Source: Nereocystis luetkeana (taxonomy: Eukaryota > Sar > Phaeophyceae > Laminariales > Laminariaceae). From it: a DNA stretch of 64,000 nt. The DNA is taken from contig JARUPZ010000005.1 in assembly GCA_031213475.1 (NCBI GenBank), forward strand, positions 2,449,732-2,513,731, read 5' to 3'. Each line of letters begins with the position of its first letter. The stretch's first letter is position 1. This document shows positions 26,201 through 36,800 of the stretch, in pieces. A program made the translations under genes and the position numbers. The notes under the pieces were generated by a model that was not told the origin of the DNA, searched no databases, and saw only the letters and a program-made list of their open reading frames with translations.

Positions 26201-27126
26201 TCACACGCACGCCGAAGTTGCGTTCCTCTCGAATTTGAAGGGCATGGCTAACTTGAAAAAAAAACGCTGCTGTCAGATAGGTTGTAGCCCTCGCAAATGT
26301 CGCATCGCTCGCTGCAGATTCTAATGAATAATTGTATCTGGAACCACTCCAAGCGGAGCGCATCGTATGGGGTACGCATAGTAGCTCGACAAAAGTACAT
26401 TTCTCCACGATGGGGTGAGCCGCTCGGTTTTCGTCGATTGGACGAGCGAGAACGCCGTATACGCATGAAGGGGGCAGTACCTGCAGCAACGAAGCTCCTG
26501 CCCAGTTTGTAGGATGCCGCATGAGGAGGATTTCACGGCACGACCTCGCCCAAACTAGCTCGCGTGCCGCCTCCTCCTGTTGCCGAAGAACCTCGGCCGC
26601 ACGCTGCTCTGTCTCGATACCTTTCAGCACACGTGCTGCAAGCTGCCATTGAGCAATAACACGCGCGGCAGTACAGTACGCGCGGCGCACAGATAAGTAA
26701 CCCTTGGTCTGTTCTGGAAATAGTCGATGCTCTCTGTGAGCAGAGGGAGTATGTACGCAAATAGTACGGCTGTACATACCAGGCATGCCGAAGAAACATC
26801 GAACACTATTTACAGTCAGAAGGCAAGGTAGAGTCTGTTCCTACAACGTCAACGACAAACGTGTTGGGTGTCCGTTCCTTTACCGTCAACGACTAACGGC
26901 AAAAAGCCTGAATCAGGTCCATTCCCACTAACGGCACGTACAGCAGTGCTTAGGCAGCTCGAAATATGATCATACCTTGCAGGTGAGGCATTCCTCAAGC
27001 TTTGGGACAACTCCAGAGGCTCTTCTACTGGCGGTGCCGGTGGGAACGGCGGTGGAGGTGGTTGCGGTTGCAGCCACGAATGTGTGTCGACAGTCCCTCA
27101 GTTGACGCAGCGCCGGTGAAAGCCCG
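11299..27126 (-). CDS. Eleven-exon IQ-motif/coiled-coil protein, family unknown
   Basis: Not recognised as a named gene. Exons from 5' to 3': 27126-26976 (tentative), 26708-26481, 25825-25574, 22536-22386, 21686-21563, 21147-21045, 18891-18667, 16836-16681, 15258-14971, 14355-13820, 12049-11299. All junctions are GT-AG and every phase agrees, which is the main evidence. The product is about 985 residues and 5'-incomplete. Exon 22536-22386 has an IQ motif, KLQAIARGWLARRR, which normally binds calmodulin-like light chains. The exon before it reads VIAQWQLAARVLKGI then charged helix. Exons 21686 to 16836 form charged helices (ERLRKRDARAERLLALAEV; AETLAAWRRAETKARY then RREKEEAAAIRAAHD, split by an intron). 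Exon 15258-14971 is beta-rich (WFVAADGSIFPIL..., RRFIAFAHRGKLVAV) and could be a propeller blade. The last exon is acidic, KEKKRKEDEEGDDDD, ending in Gly runs. Least sure: the first exon, and whether 15258-14971 belongs; skipping it with another donor at 16709 also keeps frame. Confidence 0.65.
12286..12499. repeat. CAGGGC-ended element with (GGGTC)n
   Basis: Element of 214 bp with inverted ends CAGGGCTGATCACGAGTC and CGGGTCAC...: the right end reads GACCCGTGAACAGCCCTG. It carries a GGGTC pentamer run near 12405-12438. Flanking 8-mers GAAAAAAT and GAAAATAA agree at six of eight bases, compatible with an old 8-bp target duplication as in hAT transposons. Confidence 0.7.
14422..14545 (-). repeat. 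S2 repeat with poly(C) end, reverse copy
   Basis: Read on the - strand, the conserved words GTGCTAATTCATCCCGGCATT, GGGCCTATGGCCATGCGACTAC and GGCCATGCATGACACGGGTAC run into a poly(C) tract (poly(G) on + at about 14429-14447). It is in the intron between exons 15258-14971 and 14355-13820 of the - strand gene. Confidence 0.7.
17242..17354. repeat. M1 MITE-like element
   Basis: Left GTTACTGGGGACAATAGTAA, internal GGACCGTCGGTACACAC and CAGTATTTGGTCC, right ATGGTCCCCCGTATTA. Intronic in the - strand gene. Confidence 0.75.
17935..18095 (-). repeat. Dispersed repeat, copy 1 of 2
   Basis: The - strand of this stretch matches the + strand at about 43325-43470: shared words include CTGCGGGCTGCGGA, GGCGGGAG.TCCACA.GCATAC and CCATCTCTCTCGACGGTGCC. 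The open frame in it is shared by both copies (RPISLDGADGG / QPISLDGADGV) but I recognise no domain. Confidence 0.6.
19320..19735. repeat. M3 element with expanded 15-bp minisatellite
   Basis: Begins CACCTCGGACAGACC; the family core is here in reverse (CCTGGGTTGGATC near 19410). From 19484 to 19728 it contains about 16 units of 15 bp, GATGATATATCTGTA and variants, so the frame reads ISVDDLSVDD. The array ends GATCTGCCCTAGGTGTGG, the inverted terminus. Confidence 0.75.
19813..20020 (+). repeat. S1 SINE-like repeat, diverged copy
   Basis: Homologous to the copy at 29008: shared words TTCGACGCGAACCGACGAGG, TTCGCGATAAAAAT, GCTACGTGACCCCGG and GAAGAGCGAAGGTAATA, ending before an A-rich stretch. 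Intronic in the - strand gene. Confidence 0.7.
20214..20500. repeat. M3 TIR element
   Basis: Begins GCACCTCGGACAGATCC and ends GATGATCTGTC.. GGGGGTGTG. Core GGATCCAACCCAGGAA near 20330 and CACCCGGCAACATGAGC near 20382. Confidence 0.75.
21264..21514. repeat. M3 TIR element, reverse core
   Basis: Begins CACACCTCGAACAGACG and ends GATCATGATCTGTCTCGAGATGTG. The core is reversed (TCTCTGGGTTGGACC near 21410; CTCACAATGGCAGGTGAGG near 21450). It lies between exons 21686-21563 and 21147-21045 of the - strand gene. Confidence 0.7.
23226..23345 (+). repeat. S1-related repeat fragment
   Basis: Reads GCGCGACAAAAAAATGAAGG, CACGTACCGGGGGGGAGAAGG and CCTGTGACCACGGCTTGTCC. The reverse strand at 45812-45955 matches it over its whole length. 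Both share the ATGAAGGCACGTACC word with S1. Confidence 0.6.
23660..23806. repeat. CAA/CAG microsatellite tract
   Basis: About 145 bp of CAA, CAG and AAC triplets with few interruptions. It gives poly-Gln and poly-Asn frames on + and poly-Leu on -. It is intronic in the - strand gene, between exons 25825-25574 and 22536-22386. Confidence 0.85.
23997..24345 (+). repeat. Diverged tandem duplication, about 173-bp unit
   Basis: Two units start GTAGCCCTTACGATATC (23997) and GAGGCCCTTACGTTATC (24170). Matching words recur in order: TAGATTTATAGATACAGCTTCC, then TTTCCCCGTTGTCCGGCGTG against TCTCCCCGTCGTTCGGCTTG, then AAACCGTAGGTTCGTC against AAACCGCCGGTTCGCC. A GGCAT microsatellite interrupts the second unit. 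Confidence 0.7.
24616..24706. repeat. M2 MITE-like element
   Basis: Left TTAACCCCTTTTAGGACTGC; right TTCTAAAAGGGTTGACCC. The inner arms have diverged more than in the other copies. Confidence 0.65.
24811..24919. repeat. M1 MITE-like element, near-complete copy
   Basis: Ends CTATTACGGGGGATCATAG and CTATGTTCCCCCGTAATA; inner GGACCAAATATTTTTCG and ATACCATAGGTCC. Intronic in the - strand gene. Confidence 0.85.
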
Positions 27127-27742
27127 CTGGAAGTCAAAGTACTCGTACATCCCAGCATCTTTCCCCCAAAGACAAACTGAATCACGAGTACTCTCTACTG
27201 CAGTGGGGCACTGCTCTACAGTCAGTACCCCAGTATCAGTACAATGTACCAGGTGCCTGGTACTGCACTCGTCCCGGGGTCAGGGGTAACATGCAGTGAG
27301 CGACGATGCAACCCGCATGACCGTTGATATCAGATCGCAAAAAATCGCACGTGTCAATCGTCGGTTGTGGGTACTCGTTAATCGGATATCCATAAAGATA
27401 CTTCGATAGTTGTCGTCTCCAGGAACTCGGTCGAGAGACCAAAAATGACGGTTTCAGATTTGAATTTTCAACCATTTTTGAAAGTTGAGAAACCAAAACC
27501 CAAACTCGTTGGGGGGTTGAGAGCGCAGAGCAGGGAGCGTCGCGGGAGTACAGCAAAAGGGCTAGCTTCGTAGGTGCACACGCGGGTGGGGGCCACTCAA
27601 CCTGTACACGAGGGAGACCGAGCCTAGAACTCGCAGCGACGATGTGAGTGTGCGGCAGGTGTTCCTATGCAAACAAACAGCAGCAGTCCAGATGGTTACG
27701 TAACCCAACCTATTTGCCTCAAATTTCCTTTTCCTACGCCAA

Positions 27743-27870
27743 GATGCCAATTGACGGCATCCTAGACCCTTGACGGACGGCCTTTGAGTGATTTTTCATA
27801 CTAAATATAGTATAATAGGTCTTCTTATACCTTGACGGGTCAAACATATTTGTTGACCGTCAACTGGCAT
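27743..27870. repeat. 128-bp TIR element
   Basis: Left end ATGCCAATTGACGG and right end CCGTCAACTGGCAT are inverted with one mismatch in 14. Inside, CCTTGACGG occurs near both ends around an AT-rich middle (AAATATAGTATAATAGG). Only one copy was found here. Confidence 0.6.
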
Positions 27871-28426
27871 ATTTGCTCCAAAGACATTGCTTGGTGTCTA
27901 GCCTCGTTATCGGAGGCAAAACAAGCAGCCCTCCTCGAGAGGCAGGAAGCCCTCCCAGCTAAAGAGAAGCCCGAGCCCCATCCGATGTAGCCAAGCGCCT
28001 GCCGCTAGGGATATCACACACGAACAGGAGCGCCTCACATCGGCGCTGATAGTGCTAGTCCAGTGATGATTGTGGCATGCATTGACCCAATACGCCAACT
28101 GCTGCTCTCTCTCGATGTCTTTCCAACTGACTGCCGTGTATCACTGTCTGCACGCCTGCCTGGTGTTGTATCTGTTTTTGGTGCTGTGTGCTCTTGGGGG
28201 GCGCTCGGGCATCGGCCGCGGCATGCTGCTGACCTGCGACCTGCAGGTCTAAGTTCGACAAATTCACGATGGTGGATCCCCTCGGGGCCGACCAGGAGGA
28301 GGTAAGCCTCCATTGGCAAAGCAGTAGCAGGGATGAGATAACAGGGACAATGCTCGGTAATTTTATTCAAAACGAAACCAAAGAGCTCCCATAATTGAGC
28401 CAGTTTTTGGAGATACAACGTACCGA

Positions 28427-28508
28427 TGGGCGGAAAAGTAAGGACCGTTTGTATATCCTTATTAATTTGCTAACGGTCTTTATATTTCCGAGTAAAGGAT
28501 ACCACGCT
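28427..28508. repeat. M4 TIR element
   Basis: Left GATGGGCGGAAAAGTAAGGACC, middle AT-rich, right GGTCTTTATATTTCCGAGT. About 80 bp, upstream of TXNDC9. Confidence 0.6.
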
Positions 28509-29007
28509 ACTACCGTGCGCAGGACATCCCCGAGTCCTATTAATATGATATTATTATAGTACACCCACGAGTACAGCAGTAGACCTGCAATGCTGTTGTC
28601 TTCGGGAGGCTTATGACTACCTGGTATACAGCAGTAGTACCAGTCCGTAGTACAAAATCAGCACGAGCAACAGCAAGTAGGCATTTAAATTACTGCTGTA
28701 CTGCTGTGGCTACGTACGTAACACTTGTGGTTCCCCGAGGTGTACACTTATGGTACTGCTGTGCTGAACAGGCAGCAGTTTCTGCGTCTGTATGTACAGC
28801 AGGATTAAGATTAATAGTAGATTTCGTATTAATATTAATAGTAGAGTACTCCGATGCTCGATGTGTTTGGCCAGTACCTGGTACCTGGTATGTTTGTAAC
28901 GGGGACGACGACGAGACCGCAGGCAGTTGCTGCCACCATGCCACCTTGCTTGTATAAATATGTACCAGGTAACCCTAAGTAGCGTCAATTCGACACATTT
29001 ACCTAAG

Positions 29008-29192
29008 CTGGGTAGGCACAATTCGATGCGAGTCGACGAGGGAAGAAAAGGCTGAAACCTTCTCGCGATAAAAATGAAGGCACGTACCGTAGCGGGAAGG
29101 GGGTAGAAGAGCCTGCTATGTGACCCCGGATCTGAGTTACGAGTTGGAAGGAGAGAGAGAAGAAGATGGGCGAAGATAATAAATGGGATGAG

Positions 29193-29223
<31 letters not shown>
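29008..29223 (+). repeat. S1 SINE-like retroposon with poly(A) tail
   Basis: A 185-bp body starting GCTGGGTAGGCACAATTCG and ending AATGGGATGAG is followed directly by a 31-A tail (29193-29223). Related bodies are at 46550, 44010 and 19813. A shared body plus a terminal A tract indicates copying by a LINE-type machinery. I see no convincing tRNA-type internal promoter in the body. Confidence 0.75.
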
Positions 29224-29226
<3 letters not shown>

Positions 29227-29430
29227 GCATTCAGCATTCAACGTGGGTGGCCGACAACAACTCCGGAGTTTTCCCTATCTATTCGCAGTCTATAATTCCA
29301 AGTGTTTTGTCCCCGAATCAGGAGTGCGGTGGAAATTGGGTTTTACTCGTACCAGTATATTCTGTCCCGGTAGTATTTATCACTGGTAGTATTTATCACG
29401 AAGCTGTTTCCTCAACAGCCGTCGACGAAG

Positions 29431-29528
29431 TTAGCCCTTTTAGAACCGCACTCCCATAAGTGGGGACAAAGCACTCAAATTGTAAGTAGTTTGTCCCCAA
29501 AACGGGACTGGGGTCCTAAAAGGGTTAA
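29431..29528. repeat. M2 MITE-like element
   Basis: Left TTAGCCCTTTTAGAACCGCAC, right GGGGTCCTAAAAGGGTTAA. Inner arms GTGGGGACAAAGCACTCAAA and GTAGTTTGTCCCCAAAACGG mirror each other. Confidence 0.8.
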
Positions 29529-30072
29529 CACGCTTAAACTACTGCTGTAGCCCCTTCGGTACACTATTTATAGTACGGCAGCTACAGCAGCAGCAGCAGC
29601 AGTCGCAGCATTTCTGTGCGTATAACGCGAGTACAGCAGTAGTCTGACATACTGCTGTAGCAGTACACGGCGGTATATAGCCCCGGAATATTTTTCATGG
29701 AAGAGTGTAAGAGCAGGTATATACGTGCAAACTGGGATTGGGGCACCCGACTTTTTTTGTTCAGGAGGTTTGGGGTGCTGTTCCCTCCTGTCGGACCCCT
29801 TGCGAACGGTGCAAAGCCAGCATGGTACAGCAGAAGGTGTATGTTCGCATGCTTTTGCTCTCAGTAGCCTTTGTTTTTCGCGTCTCGGCATAAAGGCGCC
29901 ACTGCTGCACCCGGGGAAGTCACCGCTGCGGTGCGATTGGCAACCACCCCCCCCCCTTCCGCCGACGCCTATATACCGCCCCCCCCCCTCCCCGCCTGAC
30001 GCGTACCCTCCCCTCCCTGAAGGTTACCCCCCTCTGCCCGCCCCCCCCCCCCCGTCCTCTCACAAGGCAAGC

Positions 30073-33000
30073 ATGCAGGAGATGGTGGCGAACGAGGTTA
30101 ACGACCGCATGGGCCGCGCAGTGGGGGAGCTGCAGGAGAAGTACGAAAGCGGCGGCAAGGGGTACGATGCCGCTTCCGACGCGCAGGTGAAGAGGCCAGG
30201 CCAGAGGTTTAAGTCCACCCGCCCCCCCAACTCGTTTGACGCTGTCATCCATATGCTAGTCCGCCTCACAAACAGCTCTCAGTAGGATGCAGCTCATCCT
30301 TCCAGCGACTCGCTGAATACCTCACGGTGCTTCGCGCTTGGTGCAAGCAATATCTGCCTGGTCGGTGAAAACCCGACGTGCTCCGTCCCGGCGTTGAAGG
30401 GATGCGAGGGTCTATGGTCATACGACTACAGCCATGCATGAGATCGAGTACACCCCCCTCCCCGCCCCGCGCACCGTCCCTAAACACCCGCGGCCGCGCT
30501 CGATCGCCTAATGGACGACGGTTTCGTGGCATCATCCGCCCCTTTTTCGGTTCAAGCTGTCCCCGTGACTCCCCCCCCAACCTCCTACCATAGCCAATAT
30601 GCCACAACATCAATGCCAACCCTTAGCCTAACCCAGACTCTGATGCTGACTCCGACGCTGGCCTTGACCCTGACCTTTACCCTGACCCTGACACCTAACC
30701 CCAACCCTAACCCCGACCCTGACCGTAATCCTGGCCCGATGCTGACCCTAATCCAGACCCTGACCCTAACCCTGGCTGTAATCCTGACGCTGACCCCAAC
30801 CCCGACCCTAACCCTGACACGAACCCCAACCCTGACCTTGACCCTGGTCCAAACCCTTACCCTGACCCTCACCTTGACCCGGATTCTAACTCTGGCCCTA
30901 GCCCTAGCCCCAACACTAACCTTACTCCTCGGGCGATCTTTGATGTCGCGCAGCCGACCGGAGCCGCGTACGCGCGTGCGCGAGAGGAGCAGGCGCAGCG
31001 GAAGAAGGCGGCGAAGGAGCAGCGGCTAGCGGCCGGAGCGGCTCTTCGCGAGGAGGACGCCGAGTTGGCTGCGCAGATGAAGGCTTCGGCAAGACTCAAC
31101 GGGGAGGTAATAACAAAACTACTGGTGAAGTGATACCTCGGTGCTATTTTTTGTTCCTGGAGAGTCCATTCGATCTGATTCCCTCGTGTCGTGCCTGAAA
31201 GGCGTCACCCGCCCGCAAAAGAAGGGTGCAAGTGTGCACAGCCCAACTGTGATGGGTGTGCGTTACCAGGGACAACAGCAGCGGCGGCAGCGGCAGCGGC
31301 AGCGGCAGCGGCAGCGGCGGCAGCAGCAGCATGCTTTTGACGGGAGACACGAGTTTTTTTTCCCTCTCGCCTGTCACAGTTATATCGGCTGGACGCGACT
31401 ATTCTTGGTGACGGCCGGTGTCACCAGAGACTCCTGTGAGAAAAACGATAGTCCACCAACCGCTAAAAGAACACTCGCCAGCCCGCAAGAGTCTTACCAA
31501 TATGACCGGGCATATATTAAACGTTTTGATTTCCACATCAGAGTCCACACGGGGACTATAGTACCGGCCAGAGTGGTAAGTTAGCTTAACCCTTTTAGAA
31601 CCACCGCAGTCCCGTTTTGGGGACGAACCACTCAAATTTCAAGTATAGCTTGTCCCCAAAACAGGACTGCGGTTCTAAAGTGTGTGTTCCGTCCGTGTCG
31701 TGCCTTTACACCCTCAGAGATGGCGCAACCGCTCCCGGCACATTTTCTCCCGGATCGTCGCCCCGCAAGGATTGCATCGCATTGCCATGAACGAAAAATC
31801 CACGTACAAACGCCACCTATTCCGTAAAAACATCACCGCGAATAGTTACACGTTATGCCATAATCCGTACAAAAATGCCACCAATTATGTGCAAACCTCA
31901 TCGCACACGACGGCACGTGATGAACTAATCCATACAAAAATACTCCACACAAAAAATGCCATCGTTTTTGTAGAAACCTCATCGCGAACGACGACACATT
32001 ATGAACATAACCCATACAGAAACGCCACCATTTCTGTGAAAACCTCATTGCGAACGACGATACACGAGAACAAGATCCACCTCAAAAACACCACAACTTA
32101 TATGCAAAATCCTCATCGTGAACAACGACAGGTGGATTCGGACGATGACGGGGAGGACGAGGACGACGAGGAGGACGAGGGGGACGTGGACAGCGACGAT
32201 GACATGCTCGCGGGGCTGGACGCCGACCCTGAGGTGGGGGCGGCCGCTCGCTTGCCTCTCGTTGATCCGTTGTGTGCTCCGCCTGGCCGTTTTGAGGGAT
32301 AGCGGCGTATTACATTCGTGTCAGTAGTGTACCCGGAACAATTTTTGGCGGCCTCTGAGGGCGCTTCGAGCCAGCGCGGTCAAAATCTAGAGGCAAACGA
32401 AGAGGAGGGGAGGGGGAGAACACAAGAGAGAAAGGAGGGGGGAAAGACACGCAGGGATGGCGAGGGAGGCAGAGAGACAGAGGATGAGCGAGAGCGAGAG
32501 AGACAGAAACAAGCCGGAGAGAAAATACAGAAATGGAAAAACAAAGAGGCAAAGGATCGACTCCTTTGCGACGTCGGTCGACCAACCGTCGGCGGATGAA
32601 TCACTACACGAGATTCGAGACCGGAGACGGTGGGGGGGGGGGCGCATTGTGTGCGCGCTGTTTTGGGTCGACACAAGGCGTGCTTGTCGTGTCCGCAGAG
32701 CGGGCGAGCAGATCGAACGATGCCGCCTTCCTTGGTGTCACGTTTCAAGAGGCATTTTTGTGACGAAATGACCGGTCCGCGTCAGCAGCGGTTACACCCG
32801 AAACGGTGGGAGTTCCTCCCATGCCCGACCACGGCCGTGGTCGAAAAGACGGCGCTAGCAACGATCTCCTGCGCCTCGCCCGAAAGCTCGCGACCTGCAC
32901 TCACCGCGTGCGCCGGAGGACGCAGTGGCGGCGGCTACAGTGGCGGCCGCCGAAAACAATTGCCGAGAGTTACCCAATCGGATGCCGCCCTTTCGCCTGA

Positions 33001-33837
33001 CGTCAACTGTTACCCGCTTTGAGGCGGCGCAGGCACCGCCACGCAGGCGCTGCCTTTGAGGTTGTGGTCGCACAGTGGGTGGACTTTTATTTTTCTGCAA
33101 CGCTGCTGGGATGTTGGAGTTTCAGCGCGCGCTTCCTGTCGACGACAAGGGGTGCGGCAGCGAAAAGCTGTCGCGCGAGTTTCCCACGGAGTATGCATAC
33201 GGTACCACCATGCCCCTGAATATAAGGAATATTGATTTGTTCAAAATGGTATTTATATCTAGGGACAAAGTGGCACTTGCTTTTATGCATGTCTATGCCG
33301 GCAACACCGTTACCCCTCTCCGCTGCGGGTGCGCGAGCGTTGCCACCCCCCCTCCCCCCGGCACTGCCGAACCCGTAGCCTTCTTACTGTGCCCTTCTGC
33401 GCGCTGATGTTTCCTTTTTTGTTTTAACGTTTCGTTTTTGATCGTGGGGGTAACAGGTCCGACGCATCCGAGAGAGCCGCATGCGTGAGATGAAGCGGGT
33501 GTATGAGGCGCGAGCAGAGAACATCGCCAAGGGACATGGCCAGGTAAGGGAACTGGCTATATATCTAGCCGTTGTCGCCATCTGGCGGCATCACGCGTGT
33601 CTGAGGCAGCGGCAGCCGCTTGTTGCTGCTCTTGCTGCTGCTGTTGCTGCTGCTGCCGTTGCCGCCGTCGCTGCTGCTACTGCTGCTGCTGCTGCATTGT
33701 AGTTAAGATTGGATTTTTTCCCCAGAAGGGGATAGCGGGTGAGCGCTGCAGGTTTTCCTCCTGCTGCTACTCCTGCTACGGCCGCCGCTGCCGCCATTGC
33801 GGTTGCCGCCGCTGCCTCTCCGACCGTTGCCACCGCC

Positions 33838-33885
<48 letters not shown>

Positions 33886-36800
33886 TTATCTGAGTTCAAA
33901 CTGGGATAATTTCATCCAAAATATAATAGACGGCGGGCGATGCACTTGTTTTTCGCTTGAAGGCGCGCGCTATGCTTTGGCATCTTGCTTTTGGTCTCCG
34001 AGCGCGTGTAACCCTTGTGCACTGTCCTTGCCGAACTGTGCTTCACGCGGTGAGATAGAGTAACCCGCTTGCGATACGGTTGCGTTTTGGAGGATGGGAA
34101 AATTGTGGCGGCATGTTCAGCTGGGTTTGTCGTCGACGAGGAACCTTTAGGCCATCTCCCCGGTGCCTGGGGCTGTGCAGGCAATCACCTCGCTTCCGGT
34201 TCCGTCTTCTGCCCACGGCTGGCGTTGCTGATTGACCGACGACATCCATTATCGCTGCTGTGGACAAGCTACGGCAATTGCCGATGCACCGGCAAACATA
34301 TCACTGTTCGACTGGTAGCTCTACGTAGCCGTTTGGCAGAACACGTACAGTAGTAGTCGTGATCTTGTACTTCCACTCCGGAGTTATTGGAGCCTGTCCT
34401 GCGACCACGAACTGCATTGTATTTTGGCGATGAGCTTATGTGAGAACAGCAACATCAACAGCAATATCGTGACAGCAAATCGAGACTAACCCCGAGTCGG
34501 TCGCCCCCACACTTGCGTATGGGCGTTCCTCGTTGTCGACCCCATTGCCACACCGTGTAATGGTTCACAGTAATATGAGCGTGCCCGTTCTATCTTTCAA
34601 TACGCGCACAGACTATGACGGGTTTTCCCTCACGGGGCAGGCAGGCAGGTACGCACCGGTTGTCGTATTTTGATGCTAGCCGGTCGGCGAGAAGGTTCAC
34701 GAGGATTACAATGTAGTTAGGTGTCTACGTAGTTGCGAGATTCTGCGTCTTCTGCGGTTTTGGTCGAGAGGAATGGGCGTTTTGGTGCCTCCGTGTTGTT
34801 TCTACGAATAATGTCGGGACAATAGCATACTACGTAAGCTACAAAGTAGCTGTTCTAGGGGTAAGGGCGCGGCGCGAAACCTCGTCATGGGTTCGGTTTC
34901 GATGTTGTTGTTGTTGGTGTTGTTGTTGCTGTTGTTGTTGATGTCGTTGCTATTGGTGCTATTGGTGTTGTTGCCGCTGTTATAGTCGTTGACGTCGAAG
35001 CGCGAGGTTCAAGGCCAGAACAAGCGGTAAGGGGCAACCTGCGTGTGCTCACAAGTCGCCAACGGCGCGTGTGGGGGGGCCTTGTGGACACTTTTTTTGG
35101 CGTTTTAGTAGTTGTTTGTGTTACCTGTGCGCAAATCTTTTTCCTCTTTGCCATTACCAGGCCGGTGTTGAATTTTTCGTTGTCGTTGCCGCTGACCCTT
35201 ACAGGGCTACTCTCTCGTTTTGGGGGCAAACTACGTTGACTCATGGCACTCTGGGCGGAATTTTTAGGGACGTTTAATATGCATATGAATGCCTAAGAGA
35301 TCCTTATATTTTCGTCCGGAGTGGTATATATGTTTGCTGTAGGTACAGTGCTGTGGTAAAGGCGTTAAGCGTCCTGGCCGCCACCGCTGCTGCTTCCGCT
35401 ATTTGTTGCCCGTCCCGTCCCTGCGCAGTTCCGCGATATTACACAGGACGAGTTCCTTCCGGAGGTGACTTCGAGCGAGAAGGTCATCGTACACTTCTAT
35501 CACAAGGACTTCCAACGGTAAGTCGATGGACGCCAGGGGTTTCTGACCCTACACCGCACCAAAACAAAACCAGGCACGTTGGCATGCCTAGGGGAGGCGC
35601 GGTGCAACAACTGCATAGTACCGTATCACACGGGTGAGGAGATAACACACACCCTCGGAAGCTTTATTCCGAACCGATTTTTTCCAAACTATGTCTTAAG
35701 GGGGGCATACACAACGAAAGTGGTGACTTTGGAATATTTCTCGTCGGTATGTTTCCTTAGGCGCATCGCTCGGCGTCCGCGGTCTCCCCGTTGTCTCGAG
35801 AAATCAGATCGGAATTCTCCCGAGAGCGCGAGTTGCGTTGCGTGTAAGACTTATCGACACAGTTCGTCTCTGCATAGTGTTCGCAGAGACAGGAAGAGAG
35901 AGGGGGAGAGGGGTGCATGTGCGAGTCGACGTTGTAATCCAGCACCGCAAACAGCGGTTTTCGCTTGATTGCACTGATCTATCCTATACGGATGCTCCCT
36001 CTACCTTCCCCCAAAGCCTGGGAGGTGAAAACCCGACGAACTCCGTCCCGGCATTGTAGGGATGCGAGGGTCTATGCTCGTGTACCCCTACGGTTATACA
36101 CACCATGAGTGCACCCCCCCCCCCCCCCCCCCCCCCAAAGTAAACCATTCGACGCTGTCATGCGTGTGCATGACAGTACGCACAGGGTGTCGAAATTCGC
36201 CCCCCAGTATGATGTAGCTCACCCTTCGTGTGACTTGCCGAACACCTCACGTTCGCCTCACGCTTGGTGCAAGCAACCAATGTCTGCCTGGTCGATGAAA
36301 ACCCGACTTGCTCCGTCCCGCCACTGCAGCGATGCGAGGGTCTATGGTCATACGACTACGGCCATGCATTCCATTGAGTACCTCCCTCCGAAACAGGAAG
36401 GGGATAAGATTGTTAGTAGCAAAAGGTTCCTATGTTAATAGGGGAACAACGTAATGAGCTCCCAAATGTTGGAGGTGTCTCTATTGGGAGTAGGAACGGT
36501 GCTTGGTCTCGGAAGGGATGCGTGGTCAATGGCCAAATGACTAAGGCAAGCGATAAATGAGTACGCCCCCCCCCACACACCTAGTCTATGGTCATACGAT
36601 TACGGCCATGTATGATAATGAGTACCCCCCCCCCCTCCCGCCGTTGCCCCTCCAGCAAGGCCATTAAGCTACAATAGTTGTCGCACACACCGGTAGACGA
36701 GGCCACTGCTCCCTGTAGTGCTAGAACATTTGCGGTGTTACGTACGCTTGCCTTGCCTTACGGTGTGTATTCTGTCTTTGAGAGTTTCCTGCGGATGTCG

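Larger units (their letters stand above)
27127..30072. other. Intergenic region between divergent genes
   Basis: This lies between the 5'-most exon found of the - strand gene and the first exon of TXNDC9, so it should hold both promoters or further 5' exons. I see no clear TATA box or initiator. It holds a 128-bp TIR element, an M4 copy, a poly(A)-tailed S1 copy, an M2 copy, and a cluster of the words TACCTGGTA and ACTGCTGTA at 28570-28990 and 29530-29670. An open - strand frame at 28055-28267 (QHAAADARAPPKS...) has no convincing splice sites. Confidence 0.5.

Noticed and set aside
28055-28267. Possible further 5' exon of the - strand gene
   Set aside because: The frame is coding-like (QHAAADARAPPKS) but has no pyrimidine tract before a suitable AG, and no donor of the phase needed by the 27126 exon.
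30612-30925. True telomere
   Set aside because: Hexamers are degenerate, CCCTAA is a minority, and the array lies inside a gene.
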